64,000 nucleotides of DNA, taken from NCBI RefSeq assembly GCF_030269905.1, contig NZ_BSVC01000004.1, positions 533,586 to 597,585 of the forward strand. Direction: 5' to 3'. Made by a program: the position numbers and the translations under genes. This stretch comes from Pelosinus sp. IPA-1 (GTDB lineage: Bacteria > Bacillota > Negativicutes > DSM-13327). Below, piece by piece: positions 35,973 through 45,270 of the stretch. The notes beneath the pieces were generated by a model. The model was given only the letters and a program-made list of their open reading frames with translations. It had not been told where the DNA came from and searched no databases. Each line of letters opens with the position of its first letter. Within the stretch, counting starts at the first letter, position 1.

Positions 35973-37079
35973 TTACTGCAAATTATAGGTACGTTCTAGT
36001 GGACTAATAATGTCAGTAATTCGAACACCAAAATTCTCATCAATAACTACAACTTCACCTTTGGCTATCAATTTTCCATTTACTAATATATCTACGGGTT
36101 CTCCAGCTAATTTATCTAGTTCAACAACTGAACCTGGTGCCAACTCTAAAATATCTCGAATCAACTTACGGGTTCGCCCTAACTCCACAGTGACCTGTAA
36201 CGGGACATCCATTATAAGATCAATATTTGTATCAGTAGCAGGCATAGTTCCTGGCATCAACGGTGCGAACTGCACTGGTTGCACATTCACATGCTGAGCA
36301 GATTGTTGTTGTACTGGCATAGCAACTTGCTGCTGGACTTTCGGCGCTTGTGTTTGTGGTGATGAAGCTGCTACTTTAGGCGCTTGAGCAGCAGGTGGTG
36401 CATTTACTGGTTCTACAGCATTTATTAAGCTATCAACCATTTCCTTAGCAACATCAATCGGTAAGATTTGCATAATTTCACTATCAATTAAATCTTCTAC
36501 TTCCATACGGAAAGCAACACGAACAATATCATCATTTGTCCCAACAGCATTTGTAATACTAGAAGCAACAGCAAAATCGATTAGGTTAACACTAGGTGGC
36601 GAAATATCTATTTTTTTACGGAACATAGTTGACATGGAGGTAGCAACCCCTCCCATCATCTGGTTCATAGCTTCGCTCACGGCACTCATATATAGCTCAT
36701 TCAATTCAGTTGGTGGATTTGTTCCATCCCCCCCCATCATCAAATCTGCAATAATTAAAGCATCCTGTTCTCTTATCGCTAGCACATTCGTTCCGAGAAT
36801 ACCATGCGTATATCCAACTTCAATAACTAAATAAGGAAGAGGATACTGACCCTTTATATCTTCTAGATTAGATACAGATACACGTGGTGTAGTAATTGAT
36901 ACTCGTCGACCAAGCAGCACTGATAATGTCGTTGCTGCACTGCCCATAGAAATATTACCAATTTCACCAAGAGCATCTTTTTCTATATCCGATAAGTCAG
37001 GGGCTGGAGAGGATGAAGTCGCCTCGCTGCCCTTCAGCAAAGCATCAATCTCATCTTGGGAAAGAAAGCCTTCACTCAT
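35973..37079 (-). CDS. fliY: Flagellar motor switch phosphatase FliY (FliN with CheC-like domain)
   Basis: This protein of about 368 residues starts with a CheY-P-binding peptide 'GFLSQDEIDALLKG'. A CheC-like domain follows with two phosphatase motifs ('SDIEKDALGEIGNISMGSAATTLS' and 'LYMSAVSEAMNQMMGGVATSMS', the second lacking the Glu-x2-Asn in its usual form). Then come a Pro/Gln-rich linker (about 230-275) and a C-terminal FliN SpoA domain ('VPLQVTVELGRTRKLIRDILELAPGSVVELDKLAGEPVDILVNGKLIAKGEVVVIDENFGVRI'). ATG 37079 has GGAG 9 bases ahead and overlaps the fliM end by 8 bp. Confidence 0.93.
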   Translation of the reverse strand: MSEGFLSQDEIDALLKGSEATSSSPAPDLSDIEKDALGEIGNISMGSAATTLSVLLGRRVSITTPRVSVSNLEDIKGQYPLPYLVIEVGYTHGILGTNVLAIREQDALIIADLMMGGDGTNPPTELNELYMSAVSEAMNQMMGGVATSMSTMFRKKIDISPPSVNLIDFAVASSITNAVGTNDDIVRVAFRMEVEDLIDSEIMQILPIDVAKEMVDSLINAVEPVNAPPAAQAPKVAASSPQTQAPKVQQQVAMPVQQQSAQHVNVQPVQFAPLMPGTMPATDTNIDLIMDVPLQVTVELGRTRKLIRDILELAPGSVVELDKLAGEPVDILVNGKLIAKGEVVVIDENFGVRITDIISPLERTYNLQ

Positions 37080-38076
37080 TATTTTCATCTCCTTCAGAAA
37101 TCACTTTTGTAACTTGTAATGCAACTTTGTGCCCAGAAATCCCTGGTTTACCTCTGAATTTTTTATTTTGACCGACCATAACATCTAAATCCTCTTCAAC
37201 TTTGCTATTTAACTGTAGAACGTCATTCACCGTTAAACCTAGTAGTTCCTGTACGGTTATTGTAGTTTTACCTAACTCAACAAATAGAGGGATAAAAGCT
37301 TTCTCTAGTTTACGTTGTATAGCATTAATATGCTCCGGCAATGCCTGTTTTGCTACCGAAGACGCAACCCAATAAGTCGTTGTTAATTTAGACATAATTG
37401 GTTCAAGAACTAAATAAGGAATGCAAATATTAACTAATCCTTCAGCTTGACCAATTTTAATATGTAAAGTAATAATAACAACCATATCATTAGGCGGTAC
37501 AATCTGAGTAAACTGAGGGTTTGACTCCATTATTTCTAATTTTGGTTCTATTGCGACAACCTGCTTCCAAGCTTCTTGAAAACATTCTAAGGTTTTATTA
37601 ATAACCCTTTTAACAATAGCTTCTTCGATGTCCGTTAAAGAGCGAGTTTTTGTTGGTGGTAAGCCAGGCCCGCCAAATAGTCGATCAATAATAGAGAAGA
37701 TGACATTAGGATTAAATTCTAAAATTGCATTTCCTTTAAGAGGACGCATTTGGAACACACCAATCACACTTGGATTTGGCAATGAACGAATAAACTCTTC
37801 ATAGGTCAACTGATCAACAGAAGCTACATCAATATGTACAATTGTCCGAAGATGTGCAGAAAGGTAAGTATTCATAAGTCGAGCAAAATTTTCATGCAAC
37901 ATATACAGTGTACGAATTTGATCTTTAGAAAATTTATCAGGTCTTTTAAAATCATAAGCTTTAATTTTTCGTTGCTTTTGCTCATCCTTAATTTCTTCAG
38001 CAGACACTACACCCGTAGATAAGGCAGACAATAGATCATCGATTTCAGATTGTGATAATACATCTGATCCTGCCAA
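37072..38076 (-). CDS. fliM: Flagellar motor switch protein FliM
   Basis: This 334-residue protein has the N-terminal CheY-binding peptide 'DVLSQSEIDDLLSAL', a middle CheC-like domain ('FKRPDKFSKDQIRTLYMLHENFARLMNTYLSAHLR') and a C-terminal SpoA domain. It forms the C-ring with FliG and FliY. The start is TTG 38076 behind GGAGGGGG. Confidence 0.95.
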   Translation of the reverse strand: MAGSDVLSQSEIDDLLSALSTGVVSAEEIKDEQKQRKIKAYDFKRPDKFSKDQIRTLYMLHENFARLMNTYLSAHLRTIVHIDVASVDQLTYEEFIRSLPNPSVIGVFQMRPLKGNAILEFNPNVIFSIIDRLFGGPGLPPTKTRSLTDIEEAIVKRVINKTLECFQEAWKQVVAIEPKLEIMESNPQFTQIVPPNDMVVIITLHIKIGQAEGLVNICIPYLVLEPIMSKLTTTYWVASSVAKQALPEHINAIQRKLEKAFIPLFVELGKTTITVQELLGLTVNDVLQLNSKVEEDLDVMVGQNKKFRGKPGISGHKVALQVTKVISEGDENNE

Positions 38077-38136
38077 TATTCCCCCTCCTTTCCCATCTAA
38101 TCTATTACTTATTATAATATGACATAATTTTTAAAT

Positions 38137-38610
38137 CTACTGTAAAACAAAATTAGTAATATATACATCGTAGACTCTATCGTCACCAAACGCTTTATTA
38201 ATTTCATTTTTTAGAAGTTCTTTTAATTGTTCTTGCTTTAAAGGATCAAAATCTTCAATTTTTTGCGATCGTAACACATATACTGCTGTATCAGCCAACT
38301 TTACTTCCTCAGGAGAAGTACCTTTTCCTGTAGCCGCTGCACTCTTTTTATCAGGCTTTAATTCTACAATAAGCCCAATTTTTAGATAACGTCCACTATT
38401 TGCTCCGCCAATATTAATAATTAATCCATCTTTTGCATCACCTAATTTAACAAAAACCCCTGGATCTCGTTGAGAAGATTTCTTATCTACCGTTCTGTCT
38501 GAGACAATTTTAGTAGCAATAAAATAGGAAATCCCTCCCGCTAACAATAAACCAACTACAATCATTCCTACAATCATCATCATAGAAAACTTCTTTTCAC
38601 CATCAGCCAC
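38137..38610 (-). CDS. fliL: Flagellar basal body-associated protein FliL
   Basis: This 157-residue protein has one membrane helix near the N-terminus ('SMMMIVGMIVVGLLLAGGISYFIAT') and a periplasmic stomatin-like FliL domain ending 'INKAFGDDRVYDVYITNFVLQ'. It supports stator function. GTG 38610 is selected because GGAGG lies 7 bases before it; the longer frame to 38658 would include the Shine-Dalgarno. Stator genes motAB are not nearby. Confidence 0.9.
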   Translation of the reverse strand: MADGEKKFSMMMIVGMIVVGLLLAGGISYFIATKIVSDRTVDKKSSQRDPGVFVKLGDAKDGLIINIGGANSGRYLKIGLIVELKPDKKSAAATGKGTSPEEVKLADTAVYVLRSQKIEDFDPLKQEQLKELLKNEINKAFGDDRVYDVYITNFVLQ

Positions 38611-38798
38611 TGCTACACCTCCAATTTCATCTAAACGTACTACACTGTAAATCGCCATTTTAATAATGTCTTATCTTTAGGATCTCGGAAAAATAAGGCA
38701 TCTTACATAATACTTTATTCAAATGATAAGATAACAAGGATTTTCTATTTATCATATAATTTTCTTTTTTTAAGACTCATCTCAATAAATTTATTTTT

Positions 38799-38993
38799 TT
38801 ATCGAAATTTACCAAAAATAGCTCGCCGGTAATCCATAACTTTGCGCACTACCTCATCCATTGATTCTTCTACGATTATTTTCCTACCACCAGTAAGAGT
38901 AATGACCGTATCAGGGGTCTCTTCAATCGTTTCGATTAATTCAGCATTTAAGACAAACTCTTCTTGTGATTTAAGACGCGCCACTTTTATCAT
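38799..38993 (-). CDS. flbD: FlbD family flagellar protein (SwrD-like)
   Basis: This 64-residue protein contains 'KSQEEFVLNAELIETIEETPDTVITLTGGRKIIVEESMDEVVRKVMDYRR', the FlbD (PF06289) family. The B. subtilis relative SwrD raises flagellar power for swarming. It lies between flgE and fliL as in Bacillus. The 188-bp gap after it, up to fliL GTG 38610, holds no gene I can support; it is AT-rich and may contain an internal promoter. Confidence 0.92.
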   Translation of the reverse strand: MIKVARLKSQEEFVLNAELIETIEETPDTVITLTGGRKIIVEESMDEVVRKVMDYRRAIFGKFR

Positions 38994-39027
38994 ATTATAT
39001 CCTCCAAAGATTAATGTTGATTAGATA

Positions 39028-39046
39028 AGGGGGATATTATCCCCCT
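39028..39046. other. GC-rich hairpin between flgE and flbD
   Basis: AGGGGGATA/TATCCCCCT forms a 9-bp perfect stem with a minimal loop, within the short flgE-flbD spacer. No T-tract follows, so it is more likely an mRNA stability or processing structure than a terminator. Confidence 0.35.
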
Positions 39047-39052
39047 ATACTA

Positions 39053-41005
39053 TTAACGTTTAAGGTTTACAAGTTCTTCCAACATAGAATCATCTGTAGT
39101 AATGATTTTAGAATTAGCTTGGAATCCACGTTGGGTAACAATCATATCACTAAATTGTTGTGCTAAATCCACATTGGACATTTCTAAACTACCAGGAGTT
39201 AAAGTACCACGGCCACCAGTACCAGCCTTACCAACCTGGGCTTGACCTGAGTTACTTGATGAGGTATATAGACTATCACCGGATTTAAGCAAGCCACCTG
39301 GGTTATTAAAGGTAGCCATAGCAACTTGTCCTAAGTTCATTTTTTTACCATTAGTAAAAGTACCTACAATCGTACCATCACTAGCAATCGTGATACCGCC
39401 TCCAGCAGTTAATGTACCTGCTGTATATCCGTCTGAGCTATCCATCTTAGCGGTTGTATCAGTACCATATTGAGTCATAGTAGAGAAGTCAGGTGTTATC
39501 GTAAACGCACCCGCGCCACTATATGGACCACCTGCAGGATTAATTGTAATGGTTGCAGCTGGGTTTGTTTGTAACTTGCCCAACGCATCAAAAGCAAGAG
39601 TTATTGGTGCTGAAGTAGTAACATTTGCTACAACTGCACCATTTCCATTTGTTACTGTAGCTGCCGGCGTAAAGGTCCATACGTTAGCTCCAGTCTTCTC
39701 AAATGTCCCACTTAACTTGTATGCATTCCCTTGGGTATCATATACATTCAGCGAAGCCGGTTGATCCGAAGATTTGTCATTTGCTGCTTTAACTGCATCT
39801 GTAGCTGCTGTTACAGCGTCAGCTGCCGCCTTTGCTGTTACATTTGCCGTTGCTGATAATGCAGCTGAATTTGCAGCCGTTGCCGCTGCATTTGATGCTG
39901 CAGTGGATGCCGTTGTTGCTGCTGTTCCTGCGTCTGTTGCTGCTGTTCCTGAAGATAATACTGCTGTTGTTGCTGCACTTTGGGCTGCTGTTGCATTTGC
40001 CGCAGTTAATCCCGCTCCAGACAATGCGTTTGCGGCTGCTTGTAATGCTAATGCATCGTTCTTTGCTGCTATTGCATCGTTCTTTGCTAATGTTGCAGAT
40101 GCTAATGTTGCTGCTGTTGCATTTGTTACTGCTGCTGTTGCGGACAACACTGCAGCGGTTGCCGCTGTAACTGCATTATTCGCAGCTGTTTGGGCTGCTG
40201 CTGCGTTTGCCGCCGTTAGCCCCGCTCCAGATAATGCGTTTGCAGCGGTTTGGGCAATGCCAATGAGTGAGCTTACATTAGTTGCGTCTACCTTTGCTTG
40301 GGTTGCTGCACTGCTTGCTGCTGCGGCTGCAGTACTTGCTGCAGCATCAGTATTACTTTGATTAGTTGCAGCTAAAGCAGCGGCATCTGCAGCCGTCTTA
40401 TTTGTATTTGCGGTAGCTAGTGTATTGGCTGCAGCGATTCGTTGAGCTGCTGTTCCATACGGATTCGCACTTGCTGATAAGTTTCCTACCACCGAAAGGG
40501 TACTTGACACTTTGGCAGGCATGCTAGAACCAACAGGAACCGTTATCCCTCCTATAGGACCAGTTGTATCAACCACACCGGAACTATTGCCTTGCCACCC
40601 CAGAACCTTAACACCATTGCCATTTACGAAATTACCTAATGCATCAAAAGTAAAATTACCAGAGCGAGTATACTGTTGATTTAGGGCATCACCGACAACA
40701 AAAAAGCCCTGTCCTGTAATGGCTAGATCAGTTTGTACACCTGTTGATTGGGTACTGCCATCACTAAAATTCGTATTAATCGAAGCTACACTTACACCAA
40801 GACCAACCTGCATGGCATTAGTACCACCTGTATTTCCTGAACCACTAGAAGCACCTGATAGCGTTTGGCTTAACATATCCTGAAAGGTAACACTACCAGA
40901 TTTAAAACCAACTGTATTTACGTTAGCAATGTTATTGCCGATAACATCCATTTTGGTTTGATGATTACGCAAGCCGGAAATAGCAGCGTATAAGGAACGC
41001 ATCAT
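39053..41005 (-). CDS. flgE: Flagellar hook protein FlgE with large Ala-rich insertion
   Basis: This 650-residue protein has the hook N-terminus 'MRSLYAAISGLRNHQTKMDVIGNNIANVNTVGFK' and the C-terminus '...NPGGLLKSGDSLYTSSSNSGQAQVG...LEMSNVDLAQQFSDMIVTQRGFQANSKIITTDDSMLEELVNLKR', both normal. Between 'NLSASANPYGT' (about residue 184) and 'SLNVYDTQGNAYKLSG' (about 418) lies a low-complexity block of about 228 residues. It consists mainly of Ala with Thr, Asn, Ser and Val and includes two copies of a unit around 'ALSGAGLTAANA' (257-268 and 327-338). Without it the protein would be about 420 residues, the usual FlgE size. The block probably forms extended helices on the hook's outer domain. The start is ATG 41005. 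Confidence 0.93.
   Translation of the reverse strand: MMRSLYAAISGLRNHQTKMDVIGNNIANVNTVGFKSGSVTFQDMLSQTLSGASSGSGNTGGTNAMQVGLGVSVASINTNFSDGSTQSTGVQTDLAITGQGFFVVGDALNQQYTRSGNFTFDALGNFVNGNGVKVLGWQGNSSGVVDTTGPIGGITVPVGSSMPAKVSSTLSVVGNLSASANPYGTAAQRIAAANTLATANTNKTAADAAALAATNQSNTDAAASTAAAAASSAATQAKVDATNVSSLIGIAQTAANALSGAGLTAANAAAAQTAANNAVTAATAAVLSATAAVTNATAATLASATLAKNDAIAAKNDALALQAAANALSGAGLTAANATAAQSAATTAVLSSGTAATDAGTAATTASTAASNAAATAANSAALSATANVTAKAAADAVTAATDAVKAANDKSSDQPASLNVYDTQGNAYKLSGTFEKTGANVWTFTPAATVTNGNGAVVANVTTSAPITLAFDALGKLQTNPAATITINPAGGPYSGAGAFTITPDFSTMTQYGTDTTAKMDSSDGYTAGTLTAGGGITIASDGTIVGTFTNGKKMNLGQVAMATFNNPGGLLKSGDSLYTSSSNSGQAQVGKAGTGGRGTLTPGSLEMSNVDLAQQFSDMIVTQRGFQANSKIITTDDSMLEELVNLKR
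39773..40456. repeat. Ala-rich imperfect repeat region inside flgE
   Basis: GCN-rich, GC-elevated sequence encodes the FlgE insertion. Two related units starting near 40235 and 40025 on the minus strand share long stretches of near identity (both encode ANALSGAGLTAANA followed by an AQ-AA-AV segment). The GC content and codon use are visibly different from the flanking flgE sequence, suggesting growth by duplication. Confidence 0.7.
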
Positions 41006-41083
41006 AATAAATCGACCTCACTTTTTTTTATTAGGACTGTATCAATCATTCAACAGTCAAAGGCTTCCTTTAAAGGTCCAGCC

Positions 41084-41482
41084 TTATACAATTACCGCAC
41101 TATCAATATTAGTAAATACATTATCACGGGTATTTGTACCGTCCATAGCAGTAATTACTGTTTTATTTTTTACGCTTACCACTAAAGCCAGATTATTATT
41201 ACTCATAAATACCAGTGACTCTTTAGCTCCTTTTTGTGCAGCTTTTTCCACTGCGTCATTTAATTTACCTAATTCAGCTTGTCCCAATTTAATATTTCTG
41301 CTTTGTAGCCGTTCTAAAGCATGCTGTGAAAAGGTTACACCCGCCATCTCTTTAGTTAAAATCTGATTAAAAGGTGTAGCATTGTTCTTAATTTGACCAT
41401 TTGCATTACTACTCAAATTACTAGCAAGATTATTTACAGGAATCAGGGGTTGTTGCAAGCGGTAAATACTATTATCTGTCAT
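41084..41482 (-). CDS. Flagellar operon protein (TIGR02530 type)
   Basis: This 132-residue protein has the family core 'VTFSQHALERLQSRNIKLGQAELGKLNDAVEKAAQKGAKESLVFMSNNNLALVVSVKNKTVITAMD'. The N-terminal 45 residues are Asn-rich and likely disordered. It is found between flgD and flgE in Firmicutes. Its role is unproven; proposals involve hook assembly. It lies 25 bp downstream of flgD. Confidence 0.85.
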   Translation of the reverse strand: MTDNSIYRLQQPLIPVNNLASNLSSNANGQIKNNATPFNQILTKEMAGVTFSQHALERLQSRNIKLGQAELGKLNDAVEKAAQKGAKESLVFMSNNNLALVVSVKNKTVITAMDGTNTRDNVFTNIDSAVIV

Positions 41483-41506
41483 CTTTCTAACCTCCTGCTA
41501 AAGCTA

Positions 41507-42151
41507 CTATTTTGTAACAGTAGTAACTTTACCCATATCCACTGTTGTATTAACAATAAGACTCTTAACTTGTGTGGAACTAAAAGTATTTTGTACTACA
41601 TTCCCACTTGCATCTTTTACTACATTCCCATCTTTATCAAAAGTTACTGCCGTAGCGGTAAAGCTTTTGCCATCAGCACTCAAAACTGGTGCTGTAAAAA
41701 TTATACCCGTATGTGATACTTTGCTACTATCAGTCCAACTAACTTGTTTACCGACAAAATCAGCTGCTGCCGTTGGAGTAAATTCCGGATAACTTGCTGC
41801 ATCGACTTGCGTCACCAAACTAGCTTTCCCGTTAGACAGACTAACCCCACTTACAGCTCCAGTATATGTTTTACTTCCATCATCCGATGTCCATTTTATA
41901 CTATCGCCAATCATACCACTAGCCTGTACACCATTCATGGAAGTATTTAAATTATTCATTTGTTCCAAACTAGAGAACTGGGCTAGTTGTGCAACAAATT
42001 CCGTATTATCCATCGGTTTCGTTGGATCTTGATATTGCATTTGTGTAATCAATAGCTTTAGAAAATCATCTTTACCTAAACCTGATGAAGTCTTTTGCTC
42101 AGTGGAAACTGTAGTTGTGCCAGTAGCACTTGTAGTAACAGTAACACTCAT
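41507..42151 (-). CDS. flgD: Flagellar hook capping protein FlgD
   Basis: This 214-residue protein has the N-terminal scaffold signature '[49 protein letters not shown]'. A beta-rich Tudor/Fn3-like remainder follows ('[19 protein letters not shown]'). It caps the growing hook. It lies between fliK and the flagellar operon protein gene. Confidence 0.93.
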   Translation of the reverse strand: MSVTVTTSATGTTTVSTEQKTSSGLGKDDFLKLLITQMQYQDPTKPMDNTEFVAQLAQFSSLEQMNNLNTSMNGVQASGMIGDSIKWTSDDGSKTYTGAVSGVSLSNGKASLVTQVDAASYPEFTPTAAADFVGKQVSWTDSSKVSHTGIIFTAPVLSADGKSFTATAVTFDKDGNVVKDASGNVVQNTFSSTQVKSLIVNTTVDMGKVTTVTK

Positions 42152-42168
42152 AACGTATTCTCCTCCTT

Positions 42169-43557
42169 TTATATACGATAATCTACGCCTGAACCGTCAG
42201 AAGTCGATTCCGTTACACCAGTTGAATCGATTGCTTCAAGAAAATCTTCTTCTATTTTCTTGTTATGTACTTTCACGCTAGGTTGTTGTTGGTTTTCACG
42301 CTGTTGTCCATTAGAGAAAAAATCGCCTAAACCTGCATACACACCTACATTTTCAATCTTCAAGCCTTGATTGGACAGATCTTGCTTTAACTGAGGTAGT
42401 GATGCCTCAATAATACTGCGAACTTCACTATTATTGGAATGGAAACTTGCGCTAACAACACCGCTATCAACTGTCACTTTTAAAGTTAATTCTCCCAAAT
42501 GCTCAGGTTTTAGTTGGATGATCATTTCCGTGTTTTTCTGCCCAGTAACTACACGTGCTTGTTCAACAATTTGTGATGCAATATTATACGGATCCTTTAC
42601 TGGTTGTTGCGGTACTTGCTTTGCATCTGAAACAACAACTTGATTTTCATTTTTTACTACCTGCTGATTCAGCAAGCTAGCAAAAGTATCTGTATCTTTT
42701 ACTGTTTCGTCTACTAAAGCATTTTCTGCACTTAACTGCGCTTTACCACCTGTCAATATTGTATTTTCTTTGCTATCACTTGTTATTGCATCAACAACAT
42801 TTACTACTGATTGAGGAGCTGTCACATGTTTTACATCAGCAGTACCAACCAATTCTGCAAGATCTTCCGTCGTAGTTGTTCCTGTAGTTACTCGATCTAG
42901 AGCTGTTTTTTTGCTATCAACTTGCGCTGCACTATTACTTTTTACTACTCCGTTACTATTGTCTACAGCAGCAAAAGAAGCTATTGTTCCTAGTAATGTC
43001 TTATTGGCAGTCAAATCTACTTTGTTCGCAGAAACATCTGCAGTTTGTGCCTGCCCAAGCAGTTGCTTAACTTGTAATATTCCCTGTAATTGTGCTTGTG
43101 TTAGCTCGCCAACTTTATTACTGTCTACAGATGCATTTGTGTCCGTCATTTTTGCTAATAATGCTGCTAATTGACTGGGAGAAGTGTTCATGCCAGTGAC
43201 TAAACCATTACCCGCTACTTCAGACAATTGACCTTTAGTGTCATCTGCACCCAAATCATTGGCAAGTTTATCACTACTTTGATTAGAATTTGGATTTGAC
43301 GTCACTGTAGTAGCAATAGCTGGCACAGCCATCCCCATCATTGCCGCCATTAATTGGGTTGCAGTGTTGTCTTTTGCCTTTGCATCATCCTTAGTATTTG
43401 TGTTGTCATCTTTGCCATTTTTATCAGTCTGATTGTTTAACACTTTGGCAAAACCCGTTGTTGATTGATCACTTTTGGTGCTATCTTTTGTAGTAGCCCC
43501 CTGTGGCACAACCTTTGGTTTCGTTTCTACAGGAATCACGTTTACCATTGTAGCCAT
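42169..43557 (-). CDS. fliK: Flagellar hook-length control protein FliK
   Basis: This protein of about 462 residues has a long disordered, Asn/Thr/Ala-rich N-terminal part that acts as the molecular ruler in this family. The compact C-terminal FliK domain follows (about 345-430): '[64 protein letters not shown]'. ATG 43557 is used because the upstream GTG overlaps the GGAGG ribosome binding site. Confidence 0.9.
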   Translation of the reverse strand: MATMVNVIPVETKPKVVPQGATTKDSTKSDQSTTGFAKVLNNQTDKNGKDDNTNTKDDAKAKDNTATQLMAAMMGMAVPAIATTVTSNPNSNQSSDKLANDLGADDTKGQLSEVAGNGLVTGMNTSPSQLAALLAKMTDTNASVDSNKVGELTQAQLQGILQVKQLLGQAQTADVSANKVDLTANKTLLGTIASFAAVDNSNGVVKSNSAAQVDSKKTALDRVTTGTTTTEDLAELVGTADVKHVTAPQSVVNVVDAITSDSKENTILTGGKAQLSAENALVDETVKDTDTFASLLNQQVVKNENQVVVSDAKQVPQQPVKDPYNIASQIVEQARVVTGQKNTEMIIQLKPEHLGELTLKVTVDSGVVSASFHSNNSEVRSIIEASLPQLKQDLSNQGLKIENVGVYAGLGDFFSNGQQRENQQQPSVKVHNKKIEEDFLEAIDSTGVTESTSDGSGVDYRI

Positions 43558-43599
43558 TTTTTTCACCTCCTTTCACTTATCTTTCTTTATGTTTAAAGG

Positions 43600-44217
43600 C
43601 TAATTTATGTTTTTGCCTCTAAGCATGGCTTGTGTTAAATTTGCTGCCCTACTAGGATCAAGTAGTGCCATAATTTTCGAAACTTGTTCATCTTCCATTT
43701 TACTCAAAATGTCTAATACAGTATTATCATCTAGTTTATTTAAGATAACTACTGCTTCATCAGGCTTCATGCCACCATACAACCTAGCTAACTTAGAAAT
43801 ACGTTTTGCTTCTTCTTGTTGCTTTATTTTAGCTTGTTTTTGTAACTCAGTGTCGTCTACTTTTCCTTTCACCATAGGGACGTCCGGCATCACCGTTGGT
43901 GGCACATTTTGAGGGCTAGCAGGTGTTAGCGTTAAGTCAGAATTTTCTTGTTCTAAATCAACAGGTTCAAAATTAGTCTTGGGTTGCGGAAAATACTGAC
44001 CAATTACTGGATATTCATTTAGTTTCAAGCTTTTTGTTAATCCTTCTAGATCAAATATCTTTAAGTAAATTCCCAACCCGAAACCAACACCAGCAACGAT
44101 TAGCAAAATAACCCCACTAAGTAGCACTTTAAAAATCAGACCCGCTCTTTTTTTAGGTTTTTCAGGCTTACTATCCATTTTTTTTATTTTATTATCAATC
44201 TTCACTTTTTCTGCCAT
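43600..44217 (-). CDS. MotE/YlxF-like flagellar protein
   Basis: This protein of about 205 residues has a basic N-terminus, one membrane helix (about 30-53, 'KVLLSGVILLIVAGVGFGLGIYL') and a periplasmic linker. A C-terminal domain like the MgtE N-domain follows ('KLARLYGGMKPDEAVVILNKLDDNTVLDILSKMEDEQVSKIMALLDPSRAANLTQAM'), as in MotE of Rhizobium and YlxF of Bacillus between fliJ and fliK. Such proteins are linked to stator or motor assembly. ATG 44217 follows GGTGG. The assignment is by architecture and position. Confidence 0.75.
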   Translation of the reverse strand: MAEKVKIDNKIKKMDSKPEKPKKRAGLIFKVLLSGVILLIVAGVGFGLGIYLKIFDLEGLTKSLKLNEYPVIGQYFPQPKTNFEPVDLEQENSDLTLTPASPQNVPPTVMPDVPMVKGKVDDTELQKQAKIKQQEEAKRISKLARLYGGMKPDEAVVILNKLDDNTVLDILSKMEDEQVSKIMALLDPSRAANLTQAMLRGKNIN

Positions 44218-44276
44218 ATTTTCCACCTACCTTTGAAGACTGCACTATCTATAATACAAGCCTACAGAACCTATTT

Positions 44277-44792
44277 TCATTTAGACAGTTCCATTACTTT
44301 GGCTACATATGCCTTTGTTTCCGAATACGGAGGAATACCATTATAATTTTTTACCGCCTGAGGCCCAGCATTGTAGGCAGCAACCGCTTTCGGGACATCG
44401 CCATCAAAGGTGGAAATTAGTTGTTTCAAATAACGTACGCCACCATCAATATTCTCACGTGGATCTTTACTATTTTGAACGCCTAATCCTTGCGCTGTCT
44501 CAGGCATAAGTTGCATAACCCCCACTGCGCCAGCCGAGGAAACAACATCGGGAGACAAATTAGACTCTACTTTTGCAACTGCCATAGCAAGTTTAGGGTC
44601 TACTCCATACTTTTTAGCTGTAAATTGGATCATTTTTCCAATATCATCTGATGCAAAGGTCTTTTCCCCTGTGGCATTACTCTTTTCTACCCCAGCTAAC
44701 ACCTTAGAAAAATTCATTGCAGGAGCTGGAGAATAATTAAACCTTTGCTCTATGGCATCTATACGTTGTAATACTCTATTTATACCATCCAT
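44277..44792 (-). CDS. Lytic transglycosylase (SLT domain) in the flagellar operon
   Basis: This 171-residue protein has no obvious signal peptide. The N-terminal 45 residues form a flexible segment. The Slt-type domain follows: 'IQFTAKKYGVDPKLAMAVAKVESNLSPDVVSSAGAVGVMQLMPETAQGLGV' (catalytic Glu in 'AKVESN') and 'NIDGGVRYLKQLISTFDGDVPKAVAAYNAGPQAVKNYNGIPPYSETKAYVAKV'. It probably opens peptidoglycan for the rod, doing the job of the FlgJ muramidase domain. Lacking a signal peptide, it may leave through the flagellar export system, which is inference. Confidence 0.88.
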   Translation of the reverse strand: MDGINRVLQRIDAIEQRFNYSPAPAMNFSKVLAGVEKSNATGEKTFASDDIGKMIQFTAKKYGVDPKLAMAVAKVESNLSPDVVSSAGAVGVMQLMPETAQGLGVQNSKDPRENIDGGVRYLKQLISTFDGDVPKAVAAYNAGPQAVKNYNGIPPYSETKAYVAKVMELSK

Positions 44793-44801
44793 ACAATCAC
44801 C

Positions 44802-45245
44802 TTAGCTTTCTCGTACATAAAGTTGCAGACCGATCTCATCTAACATTTTTTGTTCTTCCCTTATCATTTCATCCCGATAATGCTGCAACTTTTTTTCACG
44901 AAATTTTTCTACAAGCTTATGATTTTTTACCGCTTCTTCTAGGTTACGTAAACATTCTCTTCGTTTTTCATCGAAGGCTAGTACACGTTCCTTTTGCTTC
45001 GTAATTTCATATTTAATCTTTTCAAAATAATACTGGTATGCCCTTAATGTTTCAATCGTTAGTGCATCTTGCTGGTAGTTTCGCAATTGATCTATATTTT
45101 GTGATAACTTACTTTCTAATTCTACCAATTTCTGTTTTTCTAATTGGAATTGATTTGTAGCCTGCCAAAATGCAATTTGTACTTGTTCCTTTTGCATTTT
45201 TCTAAATTTAAGTAAAGTTTCTAAACGGAATGTAAAAGATTGCAT
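44802..45245 (-). CDS. fliJ: Flagellar export protein FliJ
   Basis: This 147-residue protein is all-helical coiled coil, starting 'MQSFTFRLETLLKFRKMQKEQVQIAFWQATNQFQLEKQKLVELESKL'. FliJ bridges the FliI ATPase ring and FlhA. It lies 25 bp after fliI in the normal order. Confidence 0.9.
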   Translation of the reverse strand: MQSFTFRLETLLKFRKMQKEQVQIAFWQATNQFQLEKQKLVELESKLSQNIDQLRNYQQDALTIETLRAYQYYFEKIKYEITKQKERVLAFDEKRRECLRNLEEAVKNHKLVEKFREKKLQHYRDEMIREEQKMLDEIGLQLYVRES

Positions 45246-45270
45246 TTAGTTTCACACCTTAAAGTTAAAA

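Noticed and set aside
39774..40361. Ala-rich plus-strand ORFs opposite flgE
   Set aside because: They are shadows of the GCN-rich repeat; no ribosome binding sites or domain content.
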